64,000 bases of DNA from Hydractinia symbiolongicarpus. Its lineage: Eukaryota > Cnidaria > Hydrozoa > Anthoathecata > Hydractiniidae. Within the stretch, counting starts at the first letter, position 1; each line of letters starts with the position of its first letter. Position numbers and translations under genes: made by a program. Below are positions 1 through 9,570 of this stretch, one piece after another. The notes under the pieces are model-generated. The model was given only the letters and a program-made list of their open reading frames with translations, had not been told where the DNA came from and did no database searches. The stretch is from positions 28,522,001 to 28,586,000 of the forward strand of contig NC_079884.1 in NCBI RefSeq assembly GCF_029227915.1. The letters are read 5' to 3'.

Positions 1-134
1 TTTGAGTTACAACGGTTGCGTCACATATTCGTACCAACATGTATTTAGCGATAGTATTCGGATATTGCTAGGTTGCATCGCTTTTAACAGTGAAACGCTT
101 GACTGTGGGACTTATTTGAACTGATTTTGGACTG

Positions 135-147
135 TGACCTTATAAAT
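135..147. promoter_or_regulatory. TGACCTTATAAAT box, possible promoter-like motif (example)
   Basis: Nearly all monomers carry TGACCTTATAAAT or TGACCTTGTAAAT. TATAAAT fits a TATA box, and on the other strand AAGGTCA fits a nuclear receptor half-site; in CCTTGTAAAT copies this reads CAAGGTCA, like FTZ-F1/ERR sites. Such motifs turn up by chance in AT-rich DNA, and no transcript evidence is available, so this is a weak call. The 208 bp monomers keep only TGACCTAT. Confidence 0.25.
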
Positions 148-229
148 GTGATTAATGAGCTAGTTTGACTACAAGAAATAACATTCTTCTTAATTTGACA
201 TGATTGCTGGAACTCAGCGATTACAGTGG

Positions 230-244
230 GCGCTGTGGTAGCGC
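230..244. other. GCGCT-gtggt-AGCGC dyad (example)
   Basis: This is a perfect 5 bp inverted repeat with a 5 bp loop, seen in monomers with GGGCGCTGTGGTAGCGC. It is broken in A-type copies (GGCTCTGTGG), in GGTCACTGTGG copies and where AGCACTTTATT occurs. It is therefore a subfamily feature, and a role in hairpin formation or binding is unproven. Confidence 0.5.
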
Positions 245-358
245 TTTATTGAAAAATTAAGACAAATAAGTCATTTTTTACTGTGGGACCAATCCTAGCC
301 GTTAGCTCGCGCTGAAGAAATAGAGGCAGTTTCAAAAACTACTTTTCATTGACTTTCT

Positions 359-388
359 AACGGTGTCAATCCGTTTGAGTTACAACGG
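359..388. other. Conserved AACGG / CCGTT / AACGG cluster at the monomer edge (example)
   Basis: AACGG (359), CCGTT (371) and AACGG (384) lie 12-13 bp apart. The inner pair CCGTTtgagttacAACGG is an inverted repeat with an 8 bp spacer and is present in most monomers of all three families. The outer AACGG is replaced by AGCGG in the AGCGGTATAA subfamily. TAACGG and CAACGG fit the known Myb recognition core (YAACKG), but binding is only inference. The monomers after the 208 bp units have lost the pattern (ACGCTTAAG..ACGTTT). Confidence 0.55.
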
Positions 389-746
389 TTGCGTCACATA
401 TTCGTACCAACAAGTATTTGGTGATTTTCTTCCAATATTACTAAGTTGTATTGCTTTCAACAGTGAAAAGATTAACTGTGGGAATAAATAGAACTGATTC
501 TGGACTGTGATCTTATAAATGTGATAAATCAGTCAATTGTTGTCCAAAGAATAACATTCTTCTTAATTTGACATGATTGCTGGAATTCAGCGAATACATT
601 AGGCTCTGTGGTAGCGCTTTATTAAAAAATTAAGATAAATAAGTCATTTTTTACTGTGGGACCAATCCTAGCCGTTAGCTCGCGCTGAAGAAATAGAGAC
701 AGTTTCAAAAACTACTTTTCATTGACTTTCTCACGGTGTCAATCCG
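374..746. repeat. Reference type A monomer (373 bp)
   Basis: This is the example for family A. It differs from B in consistent blocks: TTTGGTGATTTTCTTCC in place of the AGCGATAGTATTCGG segment, AAGTTGTATTGC, GGGAATAAATAGAACTG, CAATTG.TGTCCAAAG, and GGAATTCAGCG, which carries an EcoRI site at 583-588. It also has ACATTAGGCTCTGTGG where B has ACACTGGGCGCTGTGG. The start box and the region around ACTGTGGGACC are shared with B. It is nearly the same as 3609-3981, including the uncommon ACAAGTATTTGG and GTCAATTGTTGTCC variants. Confidence 0.95.
583..588. other. EcoRI site marking type A monomers (example)
   Basis: GAATTC within GCTGGAATTCAGCG occurs in most A monomers, while B monomers have GGAACTCAGCG. 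The next site is at 1328, 745 bp on. It is a simple tag of the A/B dimer. It is lost where the rear is GGCATTCAGCG (21863 and 23590 monomers) or GCCGGACTCAGCG (right end). Confidence 0.8.
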
Positions 747-1491
747 TTTCAGTTACAACGGTTGTGTCACATATTCATACCAACATGTATTTAGCGATAG
801 TATTCGGATATTACTAGGTTGCATCGCTTTTAACAGTGAAACGCTTGACTGTGAGACTTAATTGAACTGATTTTGGACTTTGACCTTATAAATGTGATAA
901 ATGAGCTAGTTTGACTACAAGAAATAACATTCTTCTTAAGTTGACATGATTGCTGGAACTCAGCGATTACACTGGGCGCTGTGGTAGCACTTTATTAAAA
1001 ATTAAGATAAATAAGTCATTTTTTACTGTGGGACCAATCCTAGCCGTTATCGTGCGCTGAAGAAATAGAGACAGTTTTTAAAACTACCTTTCATTGACTT
1101 TCTAACGGTGTCAATCCGTTTGAGTTACAACGGTTGCGTCACATATTCGTAGCAACATGTATTTGGTGATTTTCTTGCGTTATTACTAAGTTGTATTGCT
1201 TTTAACAGTGAAACGGTTGACTGTGGGAATAAATAGAACTGATTCTGGACTGTGACCTTTTAAATGTAATGACTGAGTCAATTGGTGTCCAAAGAATAAA
1301 ACTCTTCTTAATTTGACATGATTGCTGGAATTCAGCGGTTACATTAGGCTCTGTGGTAGCGCTTTATTAAAAAATTAAGATAAATAAGTCATTTTTTACT
1401 GTGGGACCAATCCTAGCCGTTAGTTCCCGCTGAAGAAATAGAGACAGTTTCAAAAACTACTTTTCATTGACTTTCTCACGGTGTCAATCCG
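747..1491. repeat. B-A dimer, first of two near-identical tandem copies
   Basis: The dimer begins with a TTTCAGTTAC start box and CATATTCATACC. Its A half has the rare TTCTTGCGTTATTAC and GTAGCAACATG variants. All recur 746 bp downstream. Visible differences from the next copy are single bases or one-base gaps, for example CTTAAGTTGAC against CTTAATTTGAC. This is a recent 746 bp tandem duplication. Confidence 0.9.
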
Positions 1492-2144
1492 TTTCAGTTA
1501 CAACGGTTGTGTCACATATTCATACCAACATGTATTTAGCGATAGTATTCGGATATTACTAGGTTGCATTGCTTTTAACAGTGAAACGCTTGACTGTGAG
1601 ACTTAATTGAACTGATTTTGGACTTTGACCTTATAAATGTGATAAATGAGCTAGTTTGACTACAAGAAATAACATTCTTCTTAATTTGACATGATTGCTG
1701 GAACTCAACGATTACACTGGGCGCTGTGGTAGCACTTTATTAAAAAATTAAGATAAATAAGTCATTTTTTACTGTGGGACCAATCCTAGCCGTTATCGTG
1801 CGCTGAAGAAATAGAGACAGTTTTTAAAACTACCTTTCATTGACTTTCTAACGGTGTCAATCCGTTTGAGTTACAACGGTTGCGTCACATATTCGTAGCA
1901 ACATGTATTTGGTGATTTTCTTGCGTTATTACTAAGTTGTATTGCTTTTAACAGTGAAACGGTTGACTGTGGGAATAAATAGAACTGATTCTGGACTGTG
2001 ACCTTTTAAATGTAATAACTGAGTCAATTGGTGTCCAAAGAATAAAACTCTTCTTAATTTGACATGATTGCTGGAATTCAGCGGTTACATTAGGCTCTGT
2101 GGTAGCGCTTTATTTAAAAATTTAGATAAATAAGTCTTTTCTTA
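1492..2144. repeat. B-A dimer, second copy, cut short by a deletion
   Basis: It matches 747-1491 with a 746 bp shift and shares the same rare variants. The A half (from 1865) stops near 2144, where the following ACTGTGGGACC segment and the next start box are missing. The copy therefore predates the deletion at its 3' end. Confidence 0.9.
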
Positions 2145-2490
2145 TTTGTACTAACATTTATTTAGTGATTTTCTTCCGATATTACTAAGTTGTATTGCTT
2201 TTAACAGTGAAACGATTGACTGTGGGAATTAATAGAGCTGATTCTGGACTGCAACCTTATAAATGTGATAAATGAGTCAATTGGTGTCCAAAGAATGACA
2301 TTCTTCTTCATTTGACATGATTGCTGGAATTCAGCTAAAACATTAGGCTCTGTGGTAGCGCTTTATATAAAAATTTAGATAAATAAGTCTTTTCTTACTG
2401 TGGGACCAATCCTGGTCGTTAGCACGCGCTGAATAAATAGGAACAGTTCCAAAGACCACATTTCATTGAATTTCTAGCGGTATAAGTCCG
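2144..2490. repeat. 5'-truncated A monomer at a 120 bp deletion junction
   Basis: TAAGTCTTTTCTTA runs straight into TTTGTACTAACATTTATTTAG, skipping the end of one monomer and the first ~26 bp of the next. Two start boxes (1865 and 2491) are 626 bp apart instead of about 746, so about 120 bp are lost. The two sides could share a 2 bp TA at the join. I see no other copy of this junction in the window, so it is a single event that was not amplified. Confidence 0.85.
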
Positions 2491-2863
2491 TTCGAGTTAC
2501 AACAGTTCTGTCACATATTCGTACCAATATGTATTTAGCGATAGTATTCGGATATTACTAGGTTGCATCGCTTTTAACAGTGAAACGCTTGACTGTGGGA
2601 CTTAATTGAACTGATTTTGGATTTTGACCTTGTAAATGTGATAAATGAGCCAGTTTGACTACAATAAATAACATTCCTCCTAATTTGACATGATTGCTGG
2701 AACTCAGCGATTACACTGGTCACTGTGGTAGCGCTTTATTACAAGATTAAGATAAACAAGTCATTCTTTACTGTGGGACCAATCCTAGCCGTTACCTCGC
2801 GCTGAAGAAATAAAGACAGTTTCAGAAACTACATTTCATGTACTTTCTAACGGTGTCAATCCG

Positions 2864-3234
2864 TTTGAGTTACAACGTTTGCGTCAAATATTCGTACCAA
2901 CATGTATTTAGCGATATTTTTCCGCTACTACTAGGTTCCATCGCTTTTAACAGTGAAACGATTGACTGTGGGACTTGATTGAACTGATTTTGGACTGTGA
3001 CCTTATAAATGTGAAAGCGAGACAATTGCTCTTCAAGAAATAACATTCTTCTTAATTTGACATGATTGCTAGAACTCAGCGATTACACAGGTCACTGTGG
3101 TAGCGCTTTATTACAAAATTAAGATAAACAAGTCATTCTATACTGTGGGACCAATCCTAGCCGTTAGCTCGCGCTGAAGAAATAGAGACAGTTTCAAATA
3201 CTACATTTCACTGACTTTCTAACGGTGTCAGTCC
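2864..3234. repeat. Reference type C monomer (371 bp)
   Basis: This is a third family, seen by GATATTTTTCCGCTACTAC and GGTTCCATCGC in the first third and GTGAAAGCGAGACAATTG where A and B have GTGATAAATGAG. Similar full or near-full C monomers start at 24708 and 29181, and C-like tails occur at 49543, 54395 and 55890. The abundant Q monomers of 5.1-17.8 kb have a C front joined to an A rear, so C looks like the older donor of a hybrid that was later amplified. Confidence 0.85.
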
Positions 3235-4085
3235 GTTTGAGTTACAACGGTTGCGTCACATATTCGTACCAACATGTATTTAGCGATAGTATTCGGATAT
3301 TGCTAGGTTGCATCGCTTTTAACAGTGAAACGCTTGACTGTGGGACTTATTTGAACTGATTTTGGACTTTGACCTTATAAATGTGATAAATGAGCTAGTT
3401 TGACTACAAAAAATAACATTCTTCTTAATTTGACATGATTGCTGGAACTCAGCGATTACAGTGGGCGCTGTGGTAGCGCTTTATTGAAAAATTAAGACAA
3501 ATAAGTCAATTTTTACTGTGGGACCAATCCTAGCCGTTAGCTCGCGCTGAAGAAATAGAGGCAGTTTCAAAATTTACTTTTCATTGACTTTCTAACGGTG
3601 TCAATCCGTTTGAGTTACAACGGTTGCGTCACATATTCGTACCAACAAGTATTTGGTGATTTTCTTCCAATATTACTAAGTTGTATTGCTTTTAACAGTG
3701 AAACGATTAACTGTGGGAATAAATAGAACTGATTCTGGACAGTGATCTTATAAATGTGATAAATCAGTCAATTGTTGTCCAAAGAATAACATTCTTCTTA
3801 ATTTGACATGATTGCTGGAGTTCAGCGAATACATTAGGCTCTGTGGTAGCGCTTTATTAAAAAATTAAGATAAATAAGTCATTTTTTACTGTGGGACCAA
3901 TCCTAGCCGTTATCTCGCGCTGAAGAAATGGAGACAGTTTCAAAAACTACTTTTCATTGACTTTCTCACGGTGTCAATCCGTTTGAGTTACAGCGGTTGT
4001 GTCACATATTCATACCAACATGTATTTAGCGATAGTATTCGGATATTACTAGGTTGCATCGCTTTTAACAGTGAAACGCTTGACT
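3235..4085. repeat. Copy of 1-850 with a ~3235 bp shift
   Basis: The order B (GATATTGCTAGG, GGGACTTATTTG), A (ACAAGTATTTGG, AACTGTGGGAAT, GTCAATTGTTG) and the start of B (CATATTCATACC) repeats the opening of the window. Similarity falls off near 4085, where this copy has GTGGGACTTAATTG and then CCTTGTAAATG while the first copy has GTGAGACTTAATTG and CCTTATAAATG. That point is the likely end of the exchange tract. Confidence 0.8.
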
Positions 4086-5100
4086 GTGGGACTTAATTGA
4101 ACTGATTTTGGACTTTGACCTTGTAAATGTGATAAATGAGCCAGTTTGACTACAAGAAATAACATTCCTCCTAATTTGACATGATTGCTGGAACTCAGCG
4201 ATTACACTGGTCACTGTGGTAGCGCTTTATTACAAAATTAAGATAAACAAGTCATTCTTTACTGTGGGACCAATCCTAGCCGTTAGCTCGCGCTGAAGAA
4301 ATAGAGACAGTTTCAGAAACTACATTTCATTTACTTTCTAACGGTGTCAGTCCGTTTGACTTACAACGGTTGCGTCACATATTCGTACCAACATGTATTT
4401 AGCGATAGTATTCGGATATTGCTAGGTTGCATCGCTTTTAACAGTGAAACGCTTGACTGTGGGACTTATTTGAACTGATTTTGGACTTTGACCTTATAAA
4501 TGTGATAAATGAGCTAGTTTGACTACAAGAAATAACATTCTTCTTAATTTGACATGATTGCAGGAACTCAGCGATTACAGTGGGCGCTGTGGTAGCACTT
4601 TATTGAAAAATTAAGACAAATAAGTCATTTTTCACTGTGGGACCAATCCTAGCCGTTAGCTCGCGCTGAAGAAATAGAGACAGTTTCAAAAACTACCTTT
4701 CATTGACTTTCTAACGGTGTCAATCCGTTTGAGTTACAACGGTTGCGTCACATATTCGTACCAACATGTATTTGGTAACTTTCTTCCAATATTACTAAGT
4801 TGTATTGCTTTTAACAGTGAAACGATTAACTGTGGGAATTAATAGAACTGGTTCTGGACTGCAACCTTATAAATGTGATAAATGAGCCAATTGGTCTCCA
4901 AGGAATAACATTCTTCTTAATTTGACATGATTGCCGGAATTCATCGATTACATTAGGCTCTGTGGTAGCGCTTTATATAAAAATTTAGATAAATAAGTCT
5001 TTTCTTACTGTGGGACCAATCCTGGTCGTTAGCACGCGCTGAATAAATAGGAACAGTTCCAAAGACCATATTTCATTGACTTTGTAGCGGTATAAGTCCG

Positions 5101-6588
5101 TTTGAGGTACAACGGTTCTGTCACATATTCGTACCAATATGTATTTAGCGATAGTATTCGGATATTACTAGGTTGCATCGCTTTTAACAGTGAAACGCTT
5201 GACTGTGGGACTTAATTGAACTGATTTTGGACTTTGACCTTGTATATGTGATAAATGAGCCAGTTTGACTACAAGAAATAACATTCCTCCTAATTTGACA
5301 TGATTGCTGGAACTCAGCGATTACACTGGTAACTGTGGTATCGCTTTATTACAAAATTAAGATAACCAATCATTCTTTACTGTGGGACCAATCCTAGCCG
5401 TTAGCTCGCGCTGAAGAAATAGAGACAGTTTTAGAAACTACATTTCATTTACTTTCTAACGGTGTCAATCCGTTTGAGTTACAACGGTTGCGTCACATAT
5501 TCGTACCAACATGTATTTAGCCATATTTTTCCGCTACTACTAGGTTCCATCGCTTTTAACAGTGAAACGATTGACTGTGGGAATAAATAGAACTGATTCT
5601 GGCTGTGACCTTATAAATGTGATAAATGAGTGAATTGGTGTCAAAAGAATAACATTCTTCTTAATTTGACATGGTTGCTGGAATTCATCGATTACATTAG
5701 GCTCTGTGGTAGCACTTTATATAAAAATTTAGATAAATAAGTCTTTTCTTACTGTGGGACCAATCCTAGCCCTTAGCTTGCGCTGAAGAAATAGAGACAG
5801 TTTCAAATACTACATTCCACTGACTTTCTAACGGTGTCAGTCCGTTTGAGTTACAACGGTTGCGTCACATATTCGTACCAACATGTATTTAGCGATAGTA
5901 TTCGGATATTACTAGGTTGCATCGCTTTTAACAGTGAAACGCTTGACTGTGGGACTTAATTGAACTGATTTTGGACTTTGACCTTGTAAATGTGATAAAC
6001 GAGCCAGTTTGACTACAAGAAATAACATTCCTCCTAATTTGACATGATTGCTGGAACTCAGCGATTACACTGGTAACTGTGGTATCGCTTTATTACAAAA
6101 TTAAGATAACCAATCATTCTTTACTGTGGGACCGATCCTAGCCGTTAGCTCGCGCTGAAGAAATAGAGACAGTTTTAGAAACTACATTTCATTTACTTTC
6201 TAACGGTGTCAATCCGTTTGAGTTACAACGGTTGCGTCACATATTCGTACCAACATGTATTTAGCGATATTTTTCCGCTACTACTAGGTTCCATCGCTTT
6301 TAACAGTGAAACGATTGACTGTGGGAATAAATAGAACTGATTCTGGCTGTGACCTTATAAATGTGATAAATGAGTGAATTGGTGTCGAAAGAATAACATT
6401 CTTCTTAATTTGACATGATTGCTGGAATTCATCGATTACATTAGGCTCTGTGGTAGCGCTTTATATAAAAATTTAGATAAATAAGTCTTTTCTTACTGTG
6501 GGACCAATCCTAGCCCTTAGCTTGCGCTGAAGAAATAGAGACAGTTTCAAATACTACATTCCACTGACTTTCTAACGGTGTCAGTCCG
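5101..6588. repeat. P-Q-R-Q block, copy 1
   Basis: P has TTTGAGGTAC, GGTTCTGTCAC and ACCAATATG. Q has a C-type front (CCGCTACTAC, GGTTCCATCGC) joined to an A-type rear (GGGAATAAATAG, TTCTGGCTGTGACC). R has CAGTCCG at its edge and GGTAACTGTGGTATCGC. Local differences from later copies include GTATATGTG in P and TTAGCCATATTT in the first Q. Confidence 0.85.
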
Positions 6589-6961
6589 TTTGAGTTACAA
6601 CGGTTGCGTCACATATTCGTACCAACATGTATTTACCGATAGTATTCGGATATTGCTAGGTTGCATCGCTTTTAACAGTGAAACGCTTGACTGTGGGACT
6701 TAATTGAACTGATTTTGGACTTTGACCTTGTAAATGGGATAAATGAGCCAGTTTGACTACAAGAAATAACATTCTTCCTAATTTGACATGATTACTGGAA
6801 CTCAGCGATTACACTGGTCACTGTGGTAGCGCTTTATTACAAAATTTAGATAAACAAGGCATTTTTTACTGTGGGACCAATCCTAGCCGTTGGCTCGCGC
6901 TGAAGAAATAGAGATAGTTTAAAAAACCACATTTCACTGACTTTCTAACGGTGTCAATCCG

Positions 6962-8452
6962 TTTGAGTTACAACGGTTGCGTCACATATTCTTACCAACA
7001 TGTATTTGGTGATTTTCTTCCGATATTACTAAGTTGTATTGCTTTTAACAGTGAAACGATTGACTGTGGGAATAAATAGAACTGATTCTGGCTGTGACCT
7101 TATAAATGTGATAAATGAGTCAATTGGTGTCAAAAGAATAACATTCTTCTTAATTTGACATGATTGCTGGAATTCAGCGAATACATTAGGCTCTGTGGTA
7201 GCGCTTTATTTAAAAATTTAGATAAATAAGTCTTTTTTTGCTGTAGGACCAATCCTAGCCGTTAGCGCGCGCTGAAGATATAGAGACAGTTTCAAAATCT
7301 CCATTTCATTGACTTTTTAACAGTGTCAATCCGTTTGCGTTACAACGGTTGCGTCACATATTCGTACCAACATGTATTTAGCGATAGTATTCGGATATTA
7401 CTAGGTTGCATCGCTTTTAACAGTGAAACGTTTGACTGTGGGATTTAATTGAACTGACTTTGGACTTTGACCTTATAAATGTGATAAATGAGCCAGTGTG
7501 ACTACCAGAAATAACATTCTTCCTAATTTGACATGAATGCTGGAACTCAGCGATTACACTGGGCGCTGTGGTAGCACTTTATTAAAAAATTAAGATAAAT
7601 AAGTCATTTTTTACTGTAGGATCAATCCTAGCCGTTATCTCGCGCTGAAGAAATAGAGACAGTTTTTAAAACTACCTTTCATTGACTTTCTAACGGTGTC
7701 AATCCGTTTGAGTTACAACGGTTGCGTCACATATTCGTACCAACATGTATTTTGTGATTTTCTTCCGATATTACTAGGTTGTATTGCTTTTAACAGTGAA
7801 ACGATTGACTGTGGGAATAAATAGAACTGATTCTGGACTGTGACCTTATAAATGTAATAACTGAGTCAATTGGTGTCCAAAGAATAACACTCTTCTTAAT
7901 TTGACATGATTGCTGGAATTCAGCGGTTACATTAGGCTCTGTGGTAGCGCTTTAATTAAGAATTTAGATAAATAAGTCTTTTCTTACTGTGGGACCAATC
8001 CTGGCCGTTAGCAGGCGCTGAATAAATAGGAACAGTTCCAAAGACTACATTTCATTGACTTTCTAGCGGTATAAGTCCATTTGAGTTACAACGGTTCTGT
8101 CACATATTCGTACCAATATGTACTTAGCGATAGTATTCGGATATTACTAGGTTGCATCGCTTTTAACAGTGAAACGCTTGACTGTGGGACTTAATTGAAC
8201 TGATTTTAGACTTTGACCTTGTAAATGGGATAAATGAGCCAGTTTGACTACAAGAAATAACATTCTTCCTAATTTGACATGATTACTGGAACTCAGCGAT
8301 TACACTGGTCACTGTGGTAGCGCTTTATTACAAAATTAAGATAAACAAGGCATTTCTTACTGTGGGACAAATCCTAGCCGTTGGCTCGCGCTGAAGAAAT
8401 AGAGACAGTTTAAAAAACCACATTTCACTGACTTTCTAACGGTGTCAATCCG
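6962..8452. repeat. T-U-V-W tetramer (1491 bp), copy 1
   Basis: T has TTCTTACCAACATG, TTCTGGCTG, GCTGTAGGACC and the AGCGCGCGCT palindrome. U has TTTGCGTTAC, GTTTGACTGTGGGATTT and ACTGACTTTGG. V has CATGTATTTTGTG, GTAATAACTGAG and CAGCGGTTAC. W has GGTTCTGTCAC, ATATGTACTTAGC and GTAAATGGG. The pattern alternates A-type and B-type, so the tetramer is a doubled dimer that diverged before it was amplified. Confidence 0.9.
7264..7273. other. AGCGCGCGCT palindrome in T monomers (example)
   Basis: This is a perfect 10 bp palindrome of alternating purine and pyrimidine, which can favour Z-DNA. It marks the right edge of T monomers and therefore recurs about every 1490 bp in 7-22 kb. Other monomers have CTCGCGCTG, GCAGGCGCTG or GCACGCGCTG at this place, so the site varies by subfamily. 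Confidence 0.6.
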
Positions 8453-9570
8453 TTTGAGTTACAACGGTTGCGTCACATATTCGTATCAACATGTATTTGG
8501 TGATTTTCTTCCGATATTACTAAGTTGCATTGCTTTTAACAGTGAAACGATTGACTGTGGGAATAAATAGAACTGATTCTGGCTGTGACCTTATAAATGT
8601 GATAAATGAGTCAATTGGTGTCAAAAGAATAACATTCTTCTTAATTTGACATGATTGCTGGAATTCAGCGAATACATTAGGCTCTGTGGTAGCGCTTTAT
8701 TTAAAAATTTAGATAAATAAGTCCTTTTTTGCTGTAGGACCAATCCTAGCCGTTAGCGCGCGCTGAAGATATAGAGACAGTTTCAAAATCTCCATTTCAT
8801 TGACTTTTTAACATTGTCAATCCGTTTGCGTTACAACGGTTGCGTCACATATTCGTACCAACATGTATTTAGCGATAGTATTCGGATATTACTAGGTTGC
8901 ATCGCTTTTAACAGTGAAACGTTTGACTGTGGGATTTAATTGAACTGACTTTGGACTTTGACCTTATAAATGTTATAAATGAGCCAGTGTGACTACCAGA
9001 AATAACATTCTTCCTAATTTGACATGAATGCTGGAACTCAGCGATTACACTGGGCGCTGTGGTAGCACTTTATTAAAAAATTAAGATAAATAAGTCATTT
9101 TTTACTGTAGGACCAATCCTAGCCGTTATCTCGCGCTGAAGAAATAGAGACAGTTTTTAAAACTACCTTTCATTGACTTTCTAACGGTGTCAATCCGTTT
9201 GAGTTACAACGGTTGCGTCACATATTCGTACCAACATGTATTTTGTGATTTTCTTCCGATATTACTAAGTTGTATTGCTTTTAACAGTGAAACGATTCAC
9301 TGTGGGAATAAGTAGAACTGATTCTGGACTGTGACCTTATAAATGTAATAACTGAGTCAATTGGTGTCCAAAGAATAACACTCTTCTTAATTTGACATGA
9401 TTGCTGGAATTCAGCGGTTACATTAGGCTCTGTGGTAGCGCTTTAATTAAGAATTTAGATAAATAAGTCTTTTCTTACTGTGGGACCAATCCTGGCCGTT
9501 AGCAGGCGCTGAATAAATAGGAACAGTTCCAAAGACCATATTTCATTGACTTTGTAGCGGTATAAGTCCG
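8453..9570. repeat. T-U-V partial tetramer ending superunit 1
   Basis: The three monomers have private variants: TATCAACATG and AAGTTGCATTGC in T, GGGACAAATCC just upstream, and GATTCACTGTGGGAATAAG in V. All recur at 15158-16275, 6705 bp downstream. W is absent and P follows directly, as it does at 16276. Confidence 0.88.

Larger units (their letters stand above)
1..373. repeat. Reference type B monomer (373 bp)
   Basis: This is the example for family B. Landmarks in order are the TTTGAGTTACAACGGTTGCG start box, TTTAGCGATAGTATTCGG, GGTTGCATCGC, CTTGACTGTGGGACTT, TGACCTTATAAAT, TAGTTTGACTACAAG, GGAACTCAGCGATTAC (no EcoRI site), the GCGCT/AGCGC dyad, ACTGTGGGACCAATCC, and CTAACGGTGTCAATCCG leading into the next monomer. 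It is close to 3235-3608 and 4355-4727. CTGTGGGAC occurs twice inside the monomer, 178 bp apart (103 and 281), about half its length. This might be a trace of an ancestral half-unit, but the rest of the two halves does not align by eye. Confidence 0.95.
1..5100. repeat. Block I: mixed A/B/C satellite
   Basis: Monomer starts are 1, 374, 747, 1119, 1492, 1865, about 2144 (truncated), 2491, 2864, 3235, 3609, 3982, 4355 and 4728. Types in order are B, A, B, A, B, A, A-truncated, B, C, B, A, B, B, A. The block is less uniform than 5.1-22.9 kb. Three local duplications show: 747-1491 against 1492-2144 (746 bp shift), 1 to about 850 against 3235 to about 4085 (about 3235 bp shift), and 3235 against 4355 (about 1120 bp, three monomers). 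The B-B step at 3982/4355 breaks strict alternation. Confidence 0.85.
5101..9570. repeat. Superunit 1: PQRQS-TUVW-TUV (12 monomers, 4470 bp)
   Basis: Monomer starts are 5101 P, 5473 Q, 5845 R, 6217 Q, 6589 S, 6962 T, 7334 U, 7707 V, 8080 W, 8453 T, 8825 U and 9198 V. P, R, S, U and W are B-type, T and V are A-type, and Q is a C/A hybrid. The TTTGAGGTAC variant of the start box marks the opening P and returns at 9571 and 16276. The PQRQS-TUV part matches 16276 onward with an 11,175 bp shift; both share TTTACCGATAG in S and GGTGTCGAAAG in the second Q. The second TUV instead matches 15158-16275 with a 6705 bp shift. Confidence 0.88.

Noticed and set aside
21-52. CENP-B box-like sequence in ATTCGTACCAACATG
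   Set aside because: It matches the TTCG....A part of the known box but lacks the CGGG half, which is essential. The second candidate, TTCGGATATTACTAGG, also fails at the fixed A and at CGGG.
226-250. tRNA or SINE promoter resemblance around GTGGTAGCGC
   Set aside because: There is no matching B box (GGTTCGANTCC) at the right distance, no cloverleaf could be drawn, and no tail or target-site duplication is seen.
1-373. The 373 bp monomer as a clear double of a ~186 bp half-unit
   Set aside because: CTGTGGGAC occurs twice, 178 bp apart, and TTGAACTGATTTTGGACT resembles TTGACATGATTGCTGGAACT 80 bp on, but the rest of the halves does not align by eye, so ancestry from a half-unit is not supported.
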